From contig NZ_CP045434.1 in NCBI RefSeq assembly GCF_009363895.1, positions 62,001 to 126,000 of the forward strand: 64,000 bases of DNA, read 5' to 3'. Positions 1-7,331 of this stretch are shown here, piece by piece; the first letter of the stretch is position 1; each line of letters starts with the position of its first letter. The translations under genes were made by a program, and so were the position numbers. The notes under the pieces are model-generated. The model was not told where the DNA came from. It worked only from the letters and a program-made list of their open reading frames with translations, and did no database searches. This DNA comes from Sphingomonas ginsengisoli An et al. 2013. GTDB lineage: Bacteria > Pseudomonadota > Alphaproteobacteria > Sphingomonadales > Sphingomonadaceae.

Positions 1-2
1 TC

Positions 3-947
3 GGCGCCGGGCGCATGACGGGCGGCGCCATCGCCTCCTTCGTGTTTGTCGGGGTCCTGGTCGGCGGGGCCTTCGCCGCGCTGTCGGAGACCTATGGCGA
101 CCTGCTGCGCGGATCGGGCGCGGCGGGGCGGCTGGGCGAGTTGCTCGCGGCCAGGGCCGAGATCCGCGCGCCTGCGCAGCCGGTGGCGCTGCCCGAGCCG
201 CCGCGCGGCAGCCTGACCTTCGAGGAGGTCGAATTCCGCTATCCGACGCGGCCCGACGACAAGGCGCTCCACGGCGTCAGTCTGGCGGTCGCGCCGGGCG
301 AGACGGTGGCGGTGGTCGGACCCTCGGGCGCCGGCAAGTCGACGCTGTTCCAGCTCGCGTTGCGCTTCTACGATCCGCAGGACGGACGCGTGCTGGTCGA
401 CGGGGTCGATGTGCGCGACGCCGATCCGGGCGAGGTCCGGGCGCGGATTGCGCTGGTCCCGCAGGAGACGGTGATCTTCGCCGCCTCGGCCCGCGACAAT
501 CTGCGCTATGGCCGGTGGGACGCGAGCGAGGCCGAGATCGAGGACGCTGCCCGCGCCGCCAACGCCCACGATTTCCTTCTGGCGCTTCCGCAAGGCTACG
601 ACACCTTCCTCGGCGAGGGCGGGGCGCGGCTGTCGGGCGGGCAGCGCCAGCGGCTGGCGATCGCCCGCGCGCTGCTCCGCGACGCGCCGCTGTTGCTGCT
701 CGACGAGGCGACCAGCGCACTCGACGCGGAGAGCGAGGCGGCGGTGCAGCAAGCGCTCGAGCGGCTGATGAGGACCCGCACCACGGTGGTCATCGCGCAC
801 CGCCTGGCCACCGTCCGCGCTGCCGACCGGATCGTGGTCATGGAAGGCGGGCGGATCGTCGAGCAGGGGACCCACGCCGAATTGAATAGCGGCGGCGGCC
901 TCTATGCGCGGCTGTCGCGGCTCCAGTTCCAGGGCGAGGCGGCCTGA
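3..947 (+). CDS. ABC exporter, C-terminal part (half-transporter, 5' end outside window)
   Basis: This is the end of an MsbA/lipid- or drug-type ABC half-transporter that couples ATP hydrolysis to export across the inner membrane. The reading frame is open from the window edge, so the 5' part is missing. The internal ATG at 15 is not the real start, because the sequence around it is the last transmembrane helices. The nucleotide-binding domain follows, with Walker A (GPSGAGKST) near residue 102 counted from that ATG. It also has a Q-loop (VPQET), the signature LSGGQRQR, Walker B ([12 protein letters not shown]) and the H-switch (IAHRLATV). All catalytic motifs are intact. The substrate cannot be told from this part. 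Confidence 0.93.
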   Translation, partial: GAGRMTGGAIASFVFVGVLVGGAFAALSETYGDLLRGSGAAGRLGELLAARAEIRAPAQPVALPEPPRGSLTFEEVEFRYPTRPDDKALHGVSLAVAPGETVAVVGPSGAGKSTLFQLALRFYDPQDGRVLVDGVDVRDADPGEVRARIALVPQETVIFAASARDNLRYGRWDASEAEIEDAARAANAHDFLLALPQGYDTFLGEGGARLSGGQRQRLAIARALLRDAPLLLLDEATSALDAESEAAVQQALERLMRTRTTVVIAHRLATVRAADRIVVMEGGRIVEQGTHAELNSGGGLYARLSRLQFQGEAA

Positions 948-951
948 GGCG

Positions 952-1323
952 ATGCACGTGACCCACGACACCCACGCCCCGGCGGCGCCCGTGATCACCT
1001 TCGACCAGTTTCTCGCGGTCGACATCCGGGTCGGGCGGATCGTCGCCGCCGAGCCGTTCCCGCAGGCGCGTAAGCCTGCGTACAAGCTGACAATCGACTT
1101 CGGTCCGACGATCGGCATCAAACGCTCCTCGGCGCAGATCACCGAGCATTATGTGCTCGACGAGTTGCCCGGCCGGCTGGTCGCGGGGGTGGTGAATTTC
1201 CCGCCGCGGCAGATCGGGCCGTTTATGAGCGAGGTGCTGACGCTCGGCTTTCCCGACGCCGCGGGCAAGGTGGTGCTGGTCAGCCCAAGCAAGGACGTTC
1301 CGGTGGGGGGACGACTGTTCTGA
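952..1323 (+). CDS. csaA: CsaA-like tRNA-binding-domain protein
   Basis: This is a 123-aa protein made almost entirely of one tRNA-binding (EMAP/OB) domain, the size and build of CsaA, an export-linked chaperone. The motif DIRVGRIVAAEPFPQARKPA near the N-terminus and the C-terminal VLVSPSKDVPVGGRLF are the family hallmarks. An upstream in-frame ATG at 904 lies inside the ABC gene. The ATG at 952, five bases after that gene's stop, fits the family better. The short spacing suggests co-transcription with the exporter. The chaperone role is known for the family and was not tested here. Confidence 0.86.
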   Translation: MHVTHDTHAPAAPVITFDQFLAVDIRVGRIVAAEPFPQARKPAYKLTIDFGPTIGIKRSSAQITEHYVLDELPGRLVAGVVNFPPRQIGPFMSEVLTLGFPDAAGKVVLVSPSKDVPVGGRLF

Positions 1324-1329
1324 GGACGG

Positions 1330-1836
1330 TCAGCTCGGGCGGCAGGTCGGGATGCTGCCCGCGGTGGCGGGATAGACGGTCAGCCGACGCTTGCTCCAAT
1401 AACTGAGGTCGAGCGCGACGAAGACCGGCGCGCCGCGACGCTGGTAGATCGCCTCGCCCTGCCAATGCTCGCCAGCCGGGGTCAGGCATTCGCTCCAGCC
1501 TTGGTCGCGCAGGGTGTCGACCGCGCCGACCAGCGCGCTCTGGTCGCTGTCATGCCACAAGGTCAGATGGTCGAAGCCGCCGCCGCCGTCGCTGCCGACG
1601 AGGTCGACCGCGGCGCTGAACGGCCCTTTCCCCGCGAACATCACGCCCTCTCGGCGGCAACGCATGTCGGTGGTGTCTGGACGGCAGGCGGTGAAGCCCA
1701 GCCGGCGGGCATCGGCGAGTGTGCCGCTGACGGGCAAGCCGGAGAAAGTGCGCGATGGCGGCGGCGCGCGCTCCCCGCCGCAAGAGGCCAGCGCGAGGAG
1801 GAGAGGGGCGAGGCAGGCGGCGCGCACCGAGCTCAC
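1330..1836 (-). CDS. Putative lipoprotein of unknown function
   Basis: This is a protein of about 168 aa that I do not recognise. A hydrophobic N-terminal stretch ends in LALASCGG, a good lipobox, so it is probably a lipid-anchored periplasmic protein. The rest has several Cys residues and no motif I know. I chose the GTG at 1836 because it overlaps the stop of the upstream gene as GTGA and puts the signal peptide at the N-terminus. A longer reading from 1887 would add an unlikely basic leader inside that gene. The overlap implies translational coupling with the 89-aa gene upstream. Confidence 0.6.
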   Translation of the reverse strand: MSSVRAACLAPLLLALASCGGERAPPPSRTFSGLPVSGTLADARRLGFTACRPDTTDMRCRREGVMFAGKGPFSAAVDLVGSDGGGGFDHLTLWHDSDQSALVGAVDTLRDQGWSECLTPAGEHWQGEAIYQRRGAPVFVALDLSYWSKRRLTVYPATAGSIPTCRPS

Positions 1837-2102
1837 TGCAGGTTTAGAGAGTGCAAAAGGACTTGCTCGTCGACGTAGCCAAGCCACTCATGGATCACCG
1901 AACAGTTACCCTCCTGAAGCAGGTCGGAACACGACATAATCTGCCCTTTTTCGCAAATGATCGACCGTTTCTGCTCGCTAACAGAATATCCGATGTAGAA
2001 ATTTCCAAAGTTGTCCTCATCGAACCAATGATCGATCAATTGCTTCTCGGGGTCCCGTGAGATGGCGCGAACGATCGCCAGATATCCATCGAATTGTTTC
2101 AA
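1833..2102 (-). CDS. Small hypothetical protein, AT-richer than neighbours
   Basis: This is an 89-aa acidic protein with no family I can name. It has several Cys and aromatic residues, no signal peptide and no membrane segment. Base composition is clearly lower in GC than the flanking genes, which may mean recent acquisition. It overlaps the start of the lipoprotein gene by four bases (GTGA), so the two are probably translated from one mRNA. Whether they act together, for example as effector and partner, is only a guess from the coupling. Confidence 0.5.
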   Translation of the reverse strand: MKQFDGYLAIVRAISRDPEKQLIDHWFDEDNFGNFYIGYSVSEQKRSIICEKGQIMSCSDLLQEGNCSVIHEWLGYVDEQVLLHSLNLQ

Positions 2103-2230
2103 CGAGACGCTCCCAAACTTGCGCGGGTGCTGTCTTCTCTACCATCAAAGTTCGGCGACGTCCGCTGCGGGCCCCTCCACCACCGCCGTCGGCGGCGGTC
2201 CCCCCCCATTGCTTCGCAACGGGGAGGTTC

Positions 2231-2656
2231 TCAGAACCGCGCGTAGCTCTCGTTGCCGACGAAACCGAGGCGGGTCAGCTGGGCGCGGCGGGTCATGGCG
2301 AGGACTTCGTCGACCGGGCCGTAGGGTGCGGTGGCTTCGGGCTGGAGCTGCAGCTCTGGCTCGGGGTCGAGCTGGCCGGAGGCGGTCAGCAGTGCCTGCA
2401 GCTGCAGACGGTCGACCGCGCGGCCGTTGAACAACAGACCGCCGGTCGCCGACACCACCACCTTGTTCTTGAGCGGGTTGAGCTCCTCGGTGGGCGGGGT
2501 GCCGGTGGGTAGGTAAAGCTTCACCGCATGGGTCTGCTGCGGGATGGTGATGATCAGCATGACGAGGAGGACGAGCATCACATCGATCAGCGGAGTGGTG
2601 TTCATCTCCATCATCGGCGCGGCGTCGGGTGCGGTGCGGGTCAGGACCATGCTCAT
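2231..2656 (-). CDS. exbD: ExbD/TolR-type biopolymer transport protein
   Basis: This is a 141-aa ExbD-family stator protein. It has a short cytoplasmic N-terminus, then one membrane helix with the family signature MNTTPLIDVMLVLLVMLIIT, and a periplasmic domain. Counted from the chosen start, the key proton-path Asp is residue 25. With ExbB and TonB it would energise outer-membrane receptors. A GGAGG lies six bases before the ATG at 2656, which decides between several clustered ATGs (2659, 2656, 2650). No exbB or tonB is next to it, so partners must be encoded elsewhere. The C-terminal Glu/Gln/Pro-rich stretch is longer than usual. Confidence 0.87.
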   Translation of the reverse strand: MSMVLTRTAPDAAPMMEMNTTPLIDVMLVLLVMLIITIPQQTHAVKLYLPTGTPPTEELNPLKNKVVVSATGGLLFNGRAVDRLQLQALLTASGQLDPEPELQLQPEATAPYGPVDEVLAMTRRAQLTRLGFVGNESYARF

Positions 2657-2737
2657 CATCGACCTCCATCTTGCGGGATGATGTAACGTCTCACGGCTCA
2701 GCGAGATCCGCAAGGGGTCGTCTTCCCTGACCATGAC

Positions 2738-3157
2738 TTACTTTTTCGGCAGCGGGTTCTCGTGCTCGAGCAGGATGCGGAGCCCCGCAGGCTCGGCACG
2801 CAGGACGGCGGTATAAGCGAAGTCCATCGACCCCGCGCCCTGGGTCCAGCGAAAGCCGCCGGTAGCGAGGCACGCGCCCGGGCCGAGTTGTTCGACGCTC
2901 AGCGCCTGCCACGCAAAGGCGTCGGGTTTCTGCCATTCGGCGCCGGTATAGCGGCGGGCGATGGCGGCGGCGCTGTCGAAGCTCTTGGCTTCATAGCCCA
3001 GCGAATAGGCCCCGCCGGCGCTGTAGCGGCCGGCGATCGCCGCGCGATTGCCAGCCTGCAGATCGGCGGCGTAGCTGGCCATGAAAGCAGGCACGGCCGT
3101 GGCGCAATCCACATTGGTCGAAGAGGCGACGGCGGCGGCGAGCAGGCTCAGCAACAT
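2738..3157 (-). CDS. Secreted NTF2-like (SnoaL/DUF4440-type) protein
   Basis: This is a 139-aa protein with an N-terminal signal-like segment (MLLSLLAAAVASS) followed by a domain that reads like a small NTF2/SnoaL fold. It has an alpha-helical start with an AAIAGRY-type motif, a central aromatic part and a C-terminal strand (GLRILLEHENPLPKK). The start at 3157 is preceded by GGGGAGA at a good distance. Longer upstream readings lack a ribosome site. The family is functionally diverse, so no activity is proposed. Confidence 0.62.
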   Translation of the reverse strand: MLLSLLAAAVASSTNVDCATAVPAFMASYAADLQAGNRAAIAGRYSAGGAYSLGYEAKSFDSAAAIARRYTGAEWQKPDAFAWQALSVEQLGPGACLATGGFRWTQGAGSMDFAYTAVLRAEPAGLRILLEHENPLPKK

Positions 3158-3276
3158 GCGATTCTCCCCATGATCGGCGGGGCGGAGTGTGGCCGCCAAG
3201 ACGCGCCTTGGGCAAGCGCGCCATAACGGCGGTGCAACATCGGGAACAGATGTCGCCCGTCCGTCGTCCAACCTTC

Positions 3277-3474
3277 ATGATGATGAGAAACACCTACAGC
3301 CGGCCGAGCGACGTCTCGTCCGAAGAAGGCCGGGTTCTCCTCGATGGACCCGACCATGTCAGCATCGCGCTCACGCCTGAGGCCGCGCTCGACCTGGCCG
3401 ACCGCCTGACCGAGCATGCGGCGATCGCGGCGGGCAAGCGCCGCGAGGCGACGGTCGATCACCGGCCAAAATAG
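3277..3474 (+). CDS. Small hypothetical protein (65 aa)
   Basis: A short soluble protein starting at a run of three ATGs (3277, 3280, 3283). The sequence has a coherent acidic middle and a helical LTPEAALDLADRL segment, which argues for a real gene, but no family is recognised. It is divergent from the NTF2-like gene at 3157. The precise start among the three ATGs cannot be decided. Confidence 0.45.
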   Translation: MMMRNTYSRPSDVSSEEGRVLLDGPDHVSIALTPEAALDLADRLTEHAAIAAGKRREATVDHRPK

Positions 3475-3509
3475 CCGCGGGGCTAACCGCTTGAAATTAA
3501 GGCGCGTCC

Positions 3510-3551
3510 GACCACATTCCTCCTATCGTCAACGAACGAAAGGAGGTGGTC
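3510..3551 (+). promoter_or_regulatory. Hairpin occluding a perfect Shine-Dalgarno site
   Basis: The 5' arm (3510–3524, GACCAC, four-base bulge ATTC, CTCCT) pairs base for base with the 3' arm AGGAGGTGGTC (3541–3551), with a 16-base loop between. The 3' arm contains most of AAAGGAGGTG (3539–3548), a ten-base match to the anti-Shine-Dalgarno end of 16S rRNA, five bases before an ATG. When folded, the hairpin would hide the ribosome site. This is the logic of RNA thermometers and translational riboswitches, but which signal opens it, if any, is unknown. Confidence 0.55.
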
Positions 3552-3553
3552 AG

Positions 3554-3607
3554 ATGTCTCATTGTCCCAAGTCGGTGAGCACTGCCTCCAACGAGGTATT
3601 CGCTTAA
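3554..3607 (+). CDS. 17-aa small ORF in its own transcription unit
   Basis: A 17-codon ORF (MSHCPKSVSTASNEVFA) starts five bases after an unusually strong Shine-Dalgarno sequence. It is followed by an intrinsic terminator at 3635. No gene follows on this strand: the next gene, an MFS pump, is on the other strand. It is therefore not an obvious leader peptide. It could be a translated micropeptide or the coding part of a dual-function small RNA. The strong ribosome site, the occluding hairpin and the terminator together support it. Confidence 0.5.
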   Translation: MSHCPKSVSTASNEVFA

Positions 3608-3634
3608 CGGCTCGGCTCACCGAGCAAGACAATG

Positions 3635-3676
3635 GAACGGCCGCCGGGGCAGATGCTCCGGCGGCCGTTCTTATTT
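3635..3676 (+). terminator. Intrinsic terminator of the small-ORF unit
   Basis: A 13-bp perfect GC-rich stem (GAACGGCCGCCGG, 3635–3647, with 3658–3670) with a short loop is followed directly by TTATTT. This is a classic factor-independent terminator for the transcript carrying the 17-codon ORF. Confidence 0.75.
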
Positions 3677-3690
3677 GTGTGACGAGTGCC

Positions 3691-3771
3691 GTCATGCCGG
3701 ACTCGATCCGGCATCCCGCTTTTTTGGCTTTTGAGGAAAGAAGCGGGACCCCGGATCAAGTCCGGGGTGAC
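3691..3771. repeat. Long palindromic intergenic repeat (REP-like)
   Basis: Two arms form an imperfect long hairpin: GTCATGCCGGACTCGATCC… at 3691–3720 and its near-complement AAGCGGGACCCCGGATCAAG… at 3741–3771, with a T/A-rich centre. Elements of this kind are scattered between genes in many alphaproteobacteria. It lies past the end of the convergent MFS gene and may help end its transcript. Confidence 0.6.
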
Positions 3772-3778
3772 GTGGCGA

Positions 3779-5173
3779 CTACGCCTCGGCCTTTCCGCTG
3801 CTGCTGGCCACCGTGAACCAGCTTACCAGCCCCGCCAGCACGCACACTGCCGCGCTGACCAGCAGGGCGCCGTGGAAATGGCCGACCAGCGCCTCGCCCC
3901 CCGCGGCGAGCACCGCGCCGAGCAAAGCGGTGGCGATCAGGCCACCGGTTCGGGCGACTGCGCTGTTGAGGCCACTGGCTGTGCCGCTGTGCTTCTTGTC
4001 GACGGCCGAAAGGACGGTGCTGGTGAGCGGCGCGACCGCCAGCGCCATCCCGCTGGCCATCACCACGACAGCGGGGAAGACCTGCGCGAAATAGCTGCCG
4101 CCGGCCTCGATCCGCAGCCCGAGGAGGAGGCCGGCGGCGACCACCACCGGCCCGGCGGTCAGCGGCAGACGCCCGCCGATCCGCGCCGCCAGCCGTCCCA
4201 TGATCGGCGACATCACCGCGATGATCACCGCCAGCGGGGTCAGCGCCAACCCGGCCTGAAGCGGTGAATAGCGTCCCGCCTCGATCAGCACGTAGGGGAG
4301 CAGCAGCATCACCGCGCCGAAGGCCCCGTAGAGCAAGAATGTCATCAAATCGGTGCCGACGAAGCAGCGGTTGCCGAACATGGCGAGCGGCATCATCGCC
4401 TTGTCGCCGCGCCGCCCCTCGAACCACAGGAAGGCGCCAAGCAGGGCGACGCCGGCAACCAGCAGGCCGACGATCAGCGGGGTGAAGCGGAGCTGCACCG
4501 ACCACAGGGTCAGGCCGTAGGTGATCCCGAGGAGGCCGAGCGTGGCGAGCGCGGCACCGGGATAGTCGGTTCGCGCCGAGCCCTCGTTGCGGCTCTCTGC
4601 CGCGAACAAGGCGGCGAGCAGGATCGCACCACCGGCGAGCGGCAGGTTGATGTAGAAGATGCTTGGCCAGCCGACATGGTCGACCAGCCAGCCGCCGATC
4701 AGCGGGGCGATGGCGGCGGCGGCGGCGCCGACCGCGGCCCAGATCCCGATCGCCCGCCCGCGCTCCTCGCCGTCGAAGGTGGCGTTGAGCAACGCGAGGC
4801 TATTGGGGAGGAGCAAGGCCGCGCCGATGCCCTGGAGGACGCGGCCGGCGAGGAACCACTCGAGCCCGGGGGCTAGCGCACAAACCAGGGAGCTCAGCGC
4901 GAACATCGCGGTGCCGAAGATCAGCAGGCGCTTGCGACCGTAATGGTCGCCGAGCGCCCCGCCGAGCAGCAGCAGCGCGGACAGCGGCAACAGATAGGCG
5001 TTGACTACCCACTGCACCTCGCTCGCCCCCGCCTTGAAGCTGGCGCGGATGGCGGGAAGGGCGACGTTCAGGACCGAGCCTTCGACGAAGCTCAGCGACG
5101 AGGCGAGAATGCAGGCGAGCAGGGTCCAGCGCGGGTGCGCGGCGCGGCTGCCCGGCGCGGGGGCGTCAGGCAC
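3779..5173 (-). CDS. MFS drug/H+ antiporter (DHA2-type)
   Basis: This is a 464-aa multi-pass membrane transporter. Near the N-terminus are LNVALPAI and WVVNAYLLPLSALLLLGGALGDHYGRKR. The latter is the MFS loop-2/3 motif typical of 14-helix DHA2 exporters (EmrB/QacA type). GRVLQGIGAALLLPNSLALL follows, the other family signature. It probably exports toxic compounds using the proton gradient. No periplasmic adaptor or outer-membrane channel gene is adjacent, so it may act alone. The substrate is unknown. Confidence 0.88.
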   Translation of the reverse strand: MPDAPAPGSRAAHPRWTLLACILASSLSFVEGSVLNVALPAIRASFKAGASEVQWVVNAYLLPLSALLLLGGALGDHYGRKRLLIFGTAMFALSSLVCALAPGLEWFLAGRVLQGIGAALLLPNSLALLNATFDGEERGRAIGIWAAVGAAAAAIAPLIGGWLVDHVGWPSIFYINLPLAGGAILLAALFAAESRNEGSARTDYPGAALATLGLLGITYGLTLWSVQLRFTPLIVGLLVAGVALLGAFLWFEGRRGDKAMMPLAMFGNRCFVGTDLMTFLLYGAFGAVMLLLPYVLIEAGRYSPLQAGLALTPLAVIIAVMSPIMGRLAARIGGRLPLTAGPVVVAAGLLLGLRIEAGGSYFAQVFPAVVVMASGMALAVAPLTSTVLSAVDKKHSGTASGLNSAVARTGGLIATALLGAVLAAGGEALVGHFHGALLVSAAVCVLAGLVSWFTVASSSGKAEA

Positions 5174-5209
5174 GCGCGGCGGCGATCGAGCGGTTGGCGG
5201 CGAGCATGG

Positions 5210-5842
5210 TCATGGCTTAGGTGGCCCAGTCTGCGCCCCGCGGGGTGCGCTTCGCGCCACCGGCGGGGGCAGCAGGCGGCGGACGAAGCGCCGCGCGGCG
5301 ACCACCAGCCAGAGCGAGGCGAGCACGAGGATCAGCGCGACCAGCGCCGCGGCGATCGGATTGGCGATGGCAAGGCCCATCAGGCCGACGGTGGCGACGT
5401 CCTCGCCGGTGGAGACGGCGATGTTGCTGAACGGCTCGGGGCTGGCGTTGACGAGGGTCCGCGCACCCGCCTTGCCGGCATGGGCGACGAACGCCGCGCC
5501 GCTACCGAGCAGGAAGGCGGCGACCTGCCATTCGGGGCGGCTCGGATCGACGATCGCCAGGCTCAGCAAGGCCCCGCCGACCGGGCGGACGAGGGTGTGG
5601 ATCGTGTCCCACACGCTGTCGACCCAGGCGATCTTGTCGGCGAAGAATTCGAACACCGCCGCAGCTCCCGACAGCACCAGCACCCAATTGTTGGCGAACA
5701 CGTCGAGCGCGTGGAGCTGCGTCGGCAACGGCAGCCAGCCGAGCTTCATCGCTAGGCCAGTGAGGAAAGTGACAAGGTAGAGCCGCCAACCGGCCAGCAG
5801 GCTGGTCGAGGCGGCGAGGGCGAGGAGGTTCACGCCGGTCAT
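5210..5842 (-). CDS. DUF4126 membrane protein
   Basis: This is a 210-aa protein with about four to five hydrophobic segments that matches the DUF4126 pattern. It starts GVNLLALAASTSLLAGWRLYLVTFLTGLA, has a central FFADKIAWVDSVWDTIHTLVRP segment, and glycine-rich helices after it. No function is established for the family. The gene lies 28 bases after a structured repeat that is also found upstream of the 2OG oxygenase gene at 54882, on the matching strand. Confidence 0.8.
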   Translation of the reverse strand: MTGVNLLALAASTSLLAGWRLYLVTFLTGLAMKLGWLPLPTQLHALDVFANNWVLVLSGAAAVFEFFADKIAWVDSVWDTIHTLVRPVGGALLSLAIVDPSRPEWQVAAFLLGSGAAFVAHAGKAGARTLVNASPEPFSNIAVSTGEDVATVGLMGLAIANPIAAALVALILVLASLWLVVAARRFVRRLLPPPVARSAPRGAQTGPPKP

Positions 5843-5870
5843 GGGGTGCTGCTTACCACAAGCGGGGCGG

Positions 5871-5982
5871 CCGTCACGGGAGTAAATCCCGTGACGTCGA
5901 TCGACACAGCTGCGCTGGCCGTCGGCCGGCCTTTCGCGTCTCTCGCTTAGTGACAGCGGCGCTGCGCGCCGGTGTCACTAAG
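5871..5982 (-). repeat. Structured dispersed repeat, copy 1
   Basis: On the minus strand this reads as a 5' hairpin, a conserved linker and a 3' hairpin. The 5' hairpin is CTTAGTGACA…TGTCACTAAG (5982–5946). The linker begins GCGAAAGGCCGGCCGAC (from 5937). The 3' hairpin is CGTCACGGGA/TCCCGTGACG with a five-base loop (5896–5872). The core 5871–5937 is nearly the same as 54765–54829. Both copies sit between two co-directional genes just before the second one. There is no T-tract, so it is not a standard terminator. Confidence 0.7.
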
Positions 5983-5989
5983 CTCGGCG

Positions 5990-7177
5990 CTACAGGACCT
6001 CAAACAATCCCGCCGCGCCCATGCCGCCGCCGACGCACATCGTCACGACGACATATTGCGCGCCGCGGCGCTTGCCTTCGATCAGCGCGTGGCCGGTCAT
6101 GCGGGCGCCGCTCATGCCGTAGGGGTGGCCGATCGAGATCGCGCCGCCGTTGACGTTGAGCAGCTCGTCGGGGATGCCGAGCTTGTCCTGGCAGTAGAGC
6201 ACCTGGACGGCGAAGGCCTCGTTCAACTCCCACAGGCCGATGTCCTCGACCTTGAGGCCGAAGCGGTTGAGCAGCTTGGGCACCGCGAAGACCGGGCCGA
6301 TGCCCATCTCGTCGGGCTCGGTCCCGGCGACCGCCATGCCGAGGTAGCGGCCGAGCGGCTCGAGGCCCTTCTTCTCGGCGCAGCTCGCATCCATGATGAC
6401 GCAGGCCGAGGCGCCGTCGGAGAGCTGGCTGGCGTTGCCGGCGGTAATGATCTGCTCGGGGCCCATCACCGGCTGCAGCGACTTGAGGCCCTCGAGCGTG
6501 GTCTCGGGGCGGTTGCCCTCGTCCTTCGCCAACGTGACCTCCTGCATCGAGGTCTCGCCCGTTTCCTTGTTCTTGACCGCCATGCGCGCGGTGACGGGGA
6601 CGATCTCGTCGTCGAACTTGCCCGCGGCCTGCGCGGCAGCGGTGCGCTGCTGGCTGCGCAGCGCATATTCGTCGCAGCGATCGCGGCTGACCGAGTAGCG
6701 CTTGCCGACCACCTCGGCGGTCTGGATCATCGGCATGTAGACCGCATTGTGCATCGCCAGCAGCTCGGGGTCCGGGCCGACCCGCATGTCGGGGGTCTGG
6801 ACAAGGCTGATGCTCTCGACCCCGCCGGCGACGCAGACGTCCATGCGGTCGACGATGACCTGCTTGGCGGCGGTGGCGATGGCCATCAGGCCGCTGGCGC
6901 ACTGGCGGTCGATCGACATGCCGGCGACCCCTACTCCGAGCCCGGCGCGCAGCGCGGCGGTGCGGCCGATGGTGGTCTGCACGCCCTGCTGGAGCGCGGC
7001 GCCGATCACGCAATCCTCGATCTCCTCCGGCGAGACGCCCGCACGCTCGACCGCGGCGCGGATCGCGTGGGCGGTCAGAGTCGGCGAGGGGGTCGCGTTG
7101 AATGCGCCGCGGTAGGCGCGGCCGATCGGGGTACGGGCGGTGGAGACGATGACGGCGTCGCGGGCGGCGGTGGGCAT
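5990..7177 (-). CDS. Acetyl-CoA C-acyltransferase (thiolase)
   Basis: This 395-aa enzyme of the thiolase superfamily catalyses CoA-dependent cleavage or condensation of acyl chains. The nucleophilic Cys is residue 93 in RQCASGL. The His of [14 protein letters not shown] is residue 351 and the second catalytic Cys is residue 381 in [13 protein letters not shown], so the active site is complete. Length is normal. FadI/FadA-type beta-oxidation and PhaA-type synthesis cannot be told apart with certainty; no fadB is adjacent. The call of thiolase is firm, the pathway is not. Confidence 0.93.
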   Translation of the reverse strand: MPTAARDAVIVSTARTPIGRAYRGAFNATPSPTLTAHAIRAAVERAGVSPEEIEDCVIGAALQQGVQTTIGRTAALRAGLGVGVAGMSIDRQCASGLMAIATAAKQVIVDRMDVCVAGGVESISLVQTPDMRVGPDPELLAMHNAVYMPMIQTAEVVGKRYSVSRDRCDEYALRSQQRTAAAQAAGKFDDEIVPVTARMAVKNKETGETSMQEVTLAKDEGNRPETTLEGLKSLQPVMGPEQIITAGNASQLSDGASACVIMDASCAEKKGLEPLGRYLGMAVAGTEPDEMGIGPVFAVPKLLNRFGLKVEDIGLWELNEAFAVQVLYCQDKLGIPDELLNVNGGAISIGHPYGMSGARMTGHALIEGKRRGAQYVVVTMCVGGGMGAAGLFEVL

Positions 7178-7263
7178 GGGTGGGTGCTCCTGAATGCTGT
7201 CATGCAGCTAAGTCAGAGCGAGCGGCACGACAAGCGGCACCGCACTTTCGTTGTCCAGACGCT

Positions 7264-7290
7264 TTGACAATTGCGCGAGTTTGTTATCCA
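7264..7290 (+). promoter_or_regulatory. Possible promoter of the DUF2167 gene
   Basis: A perfect -35 hexamer TTGACA (7264–7269) is followed after 15 bases by TATCCA. The spacing is two bases short of ideal, so confidence is low. The position, about 40 bases before the start codon, is suitable. Confidence 0.3.
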
Positions 7291-7331
7291 CTCGCAACGT
7301 TCGGCCATCGTTCGAACGGGGGGGACTAGTC

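Noticed and set aside
3243..3268. EcfG-like general-stress promoter GGAAC-N17-CGTC
   Set aside because: The -10 part has a mismatch, and transcription would start almost at the next ATG, leaving no leader.
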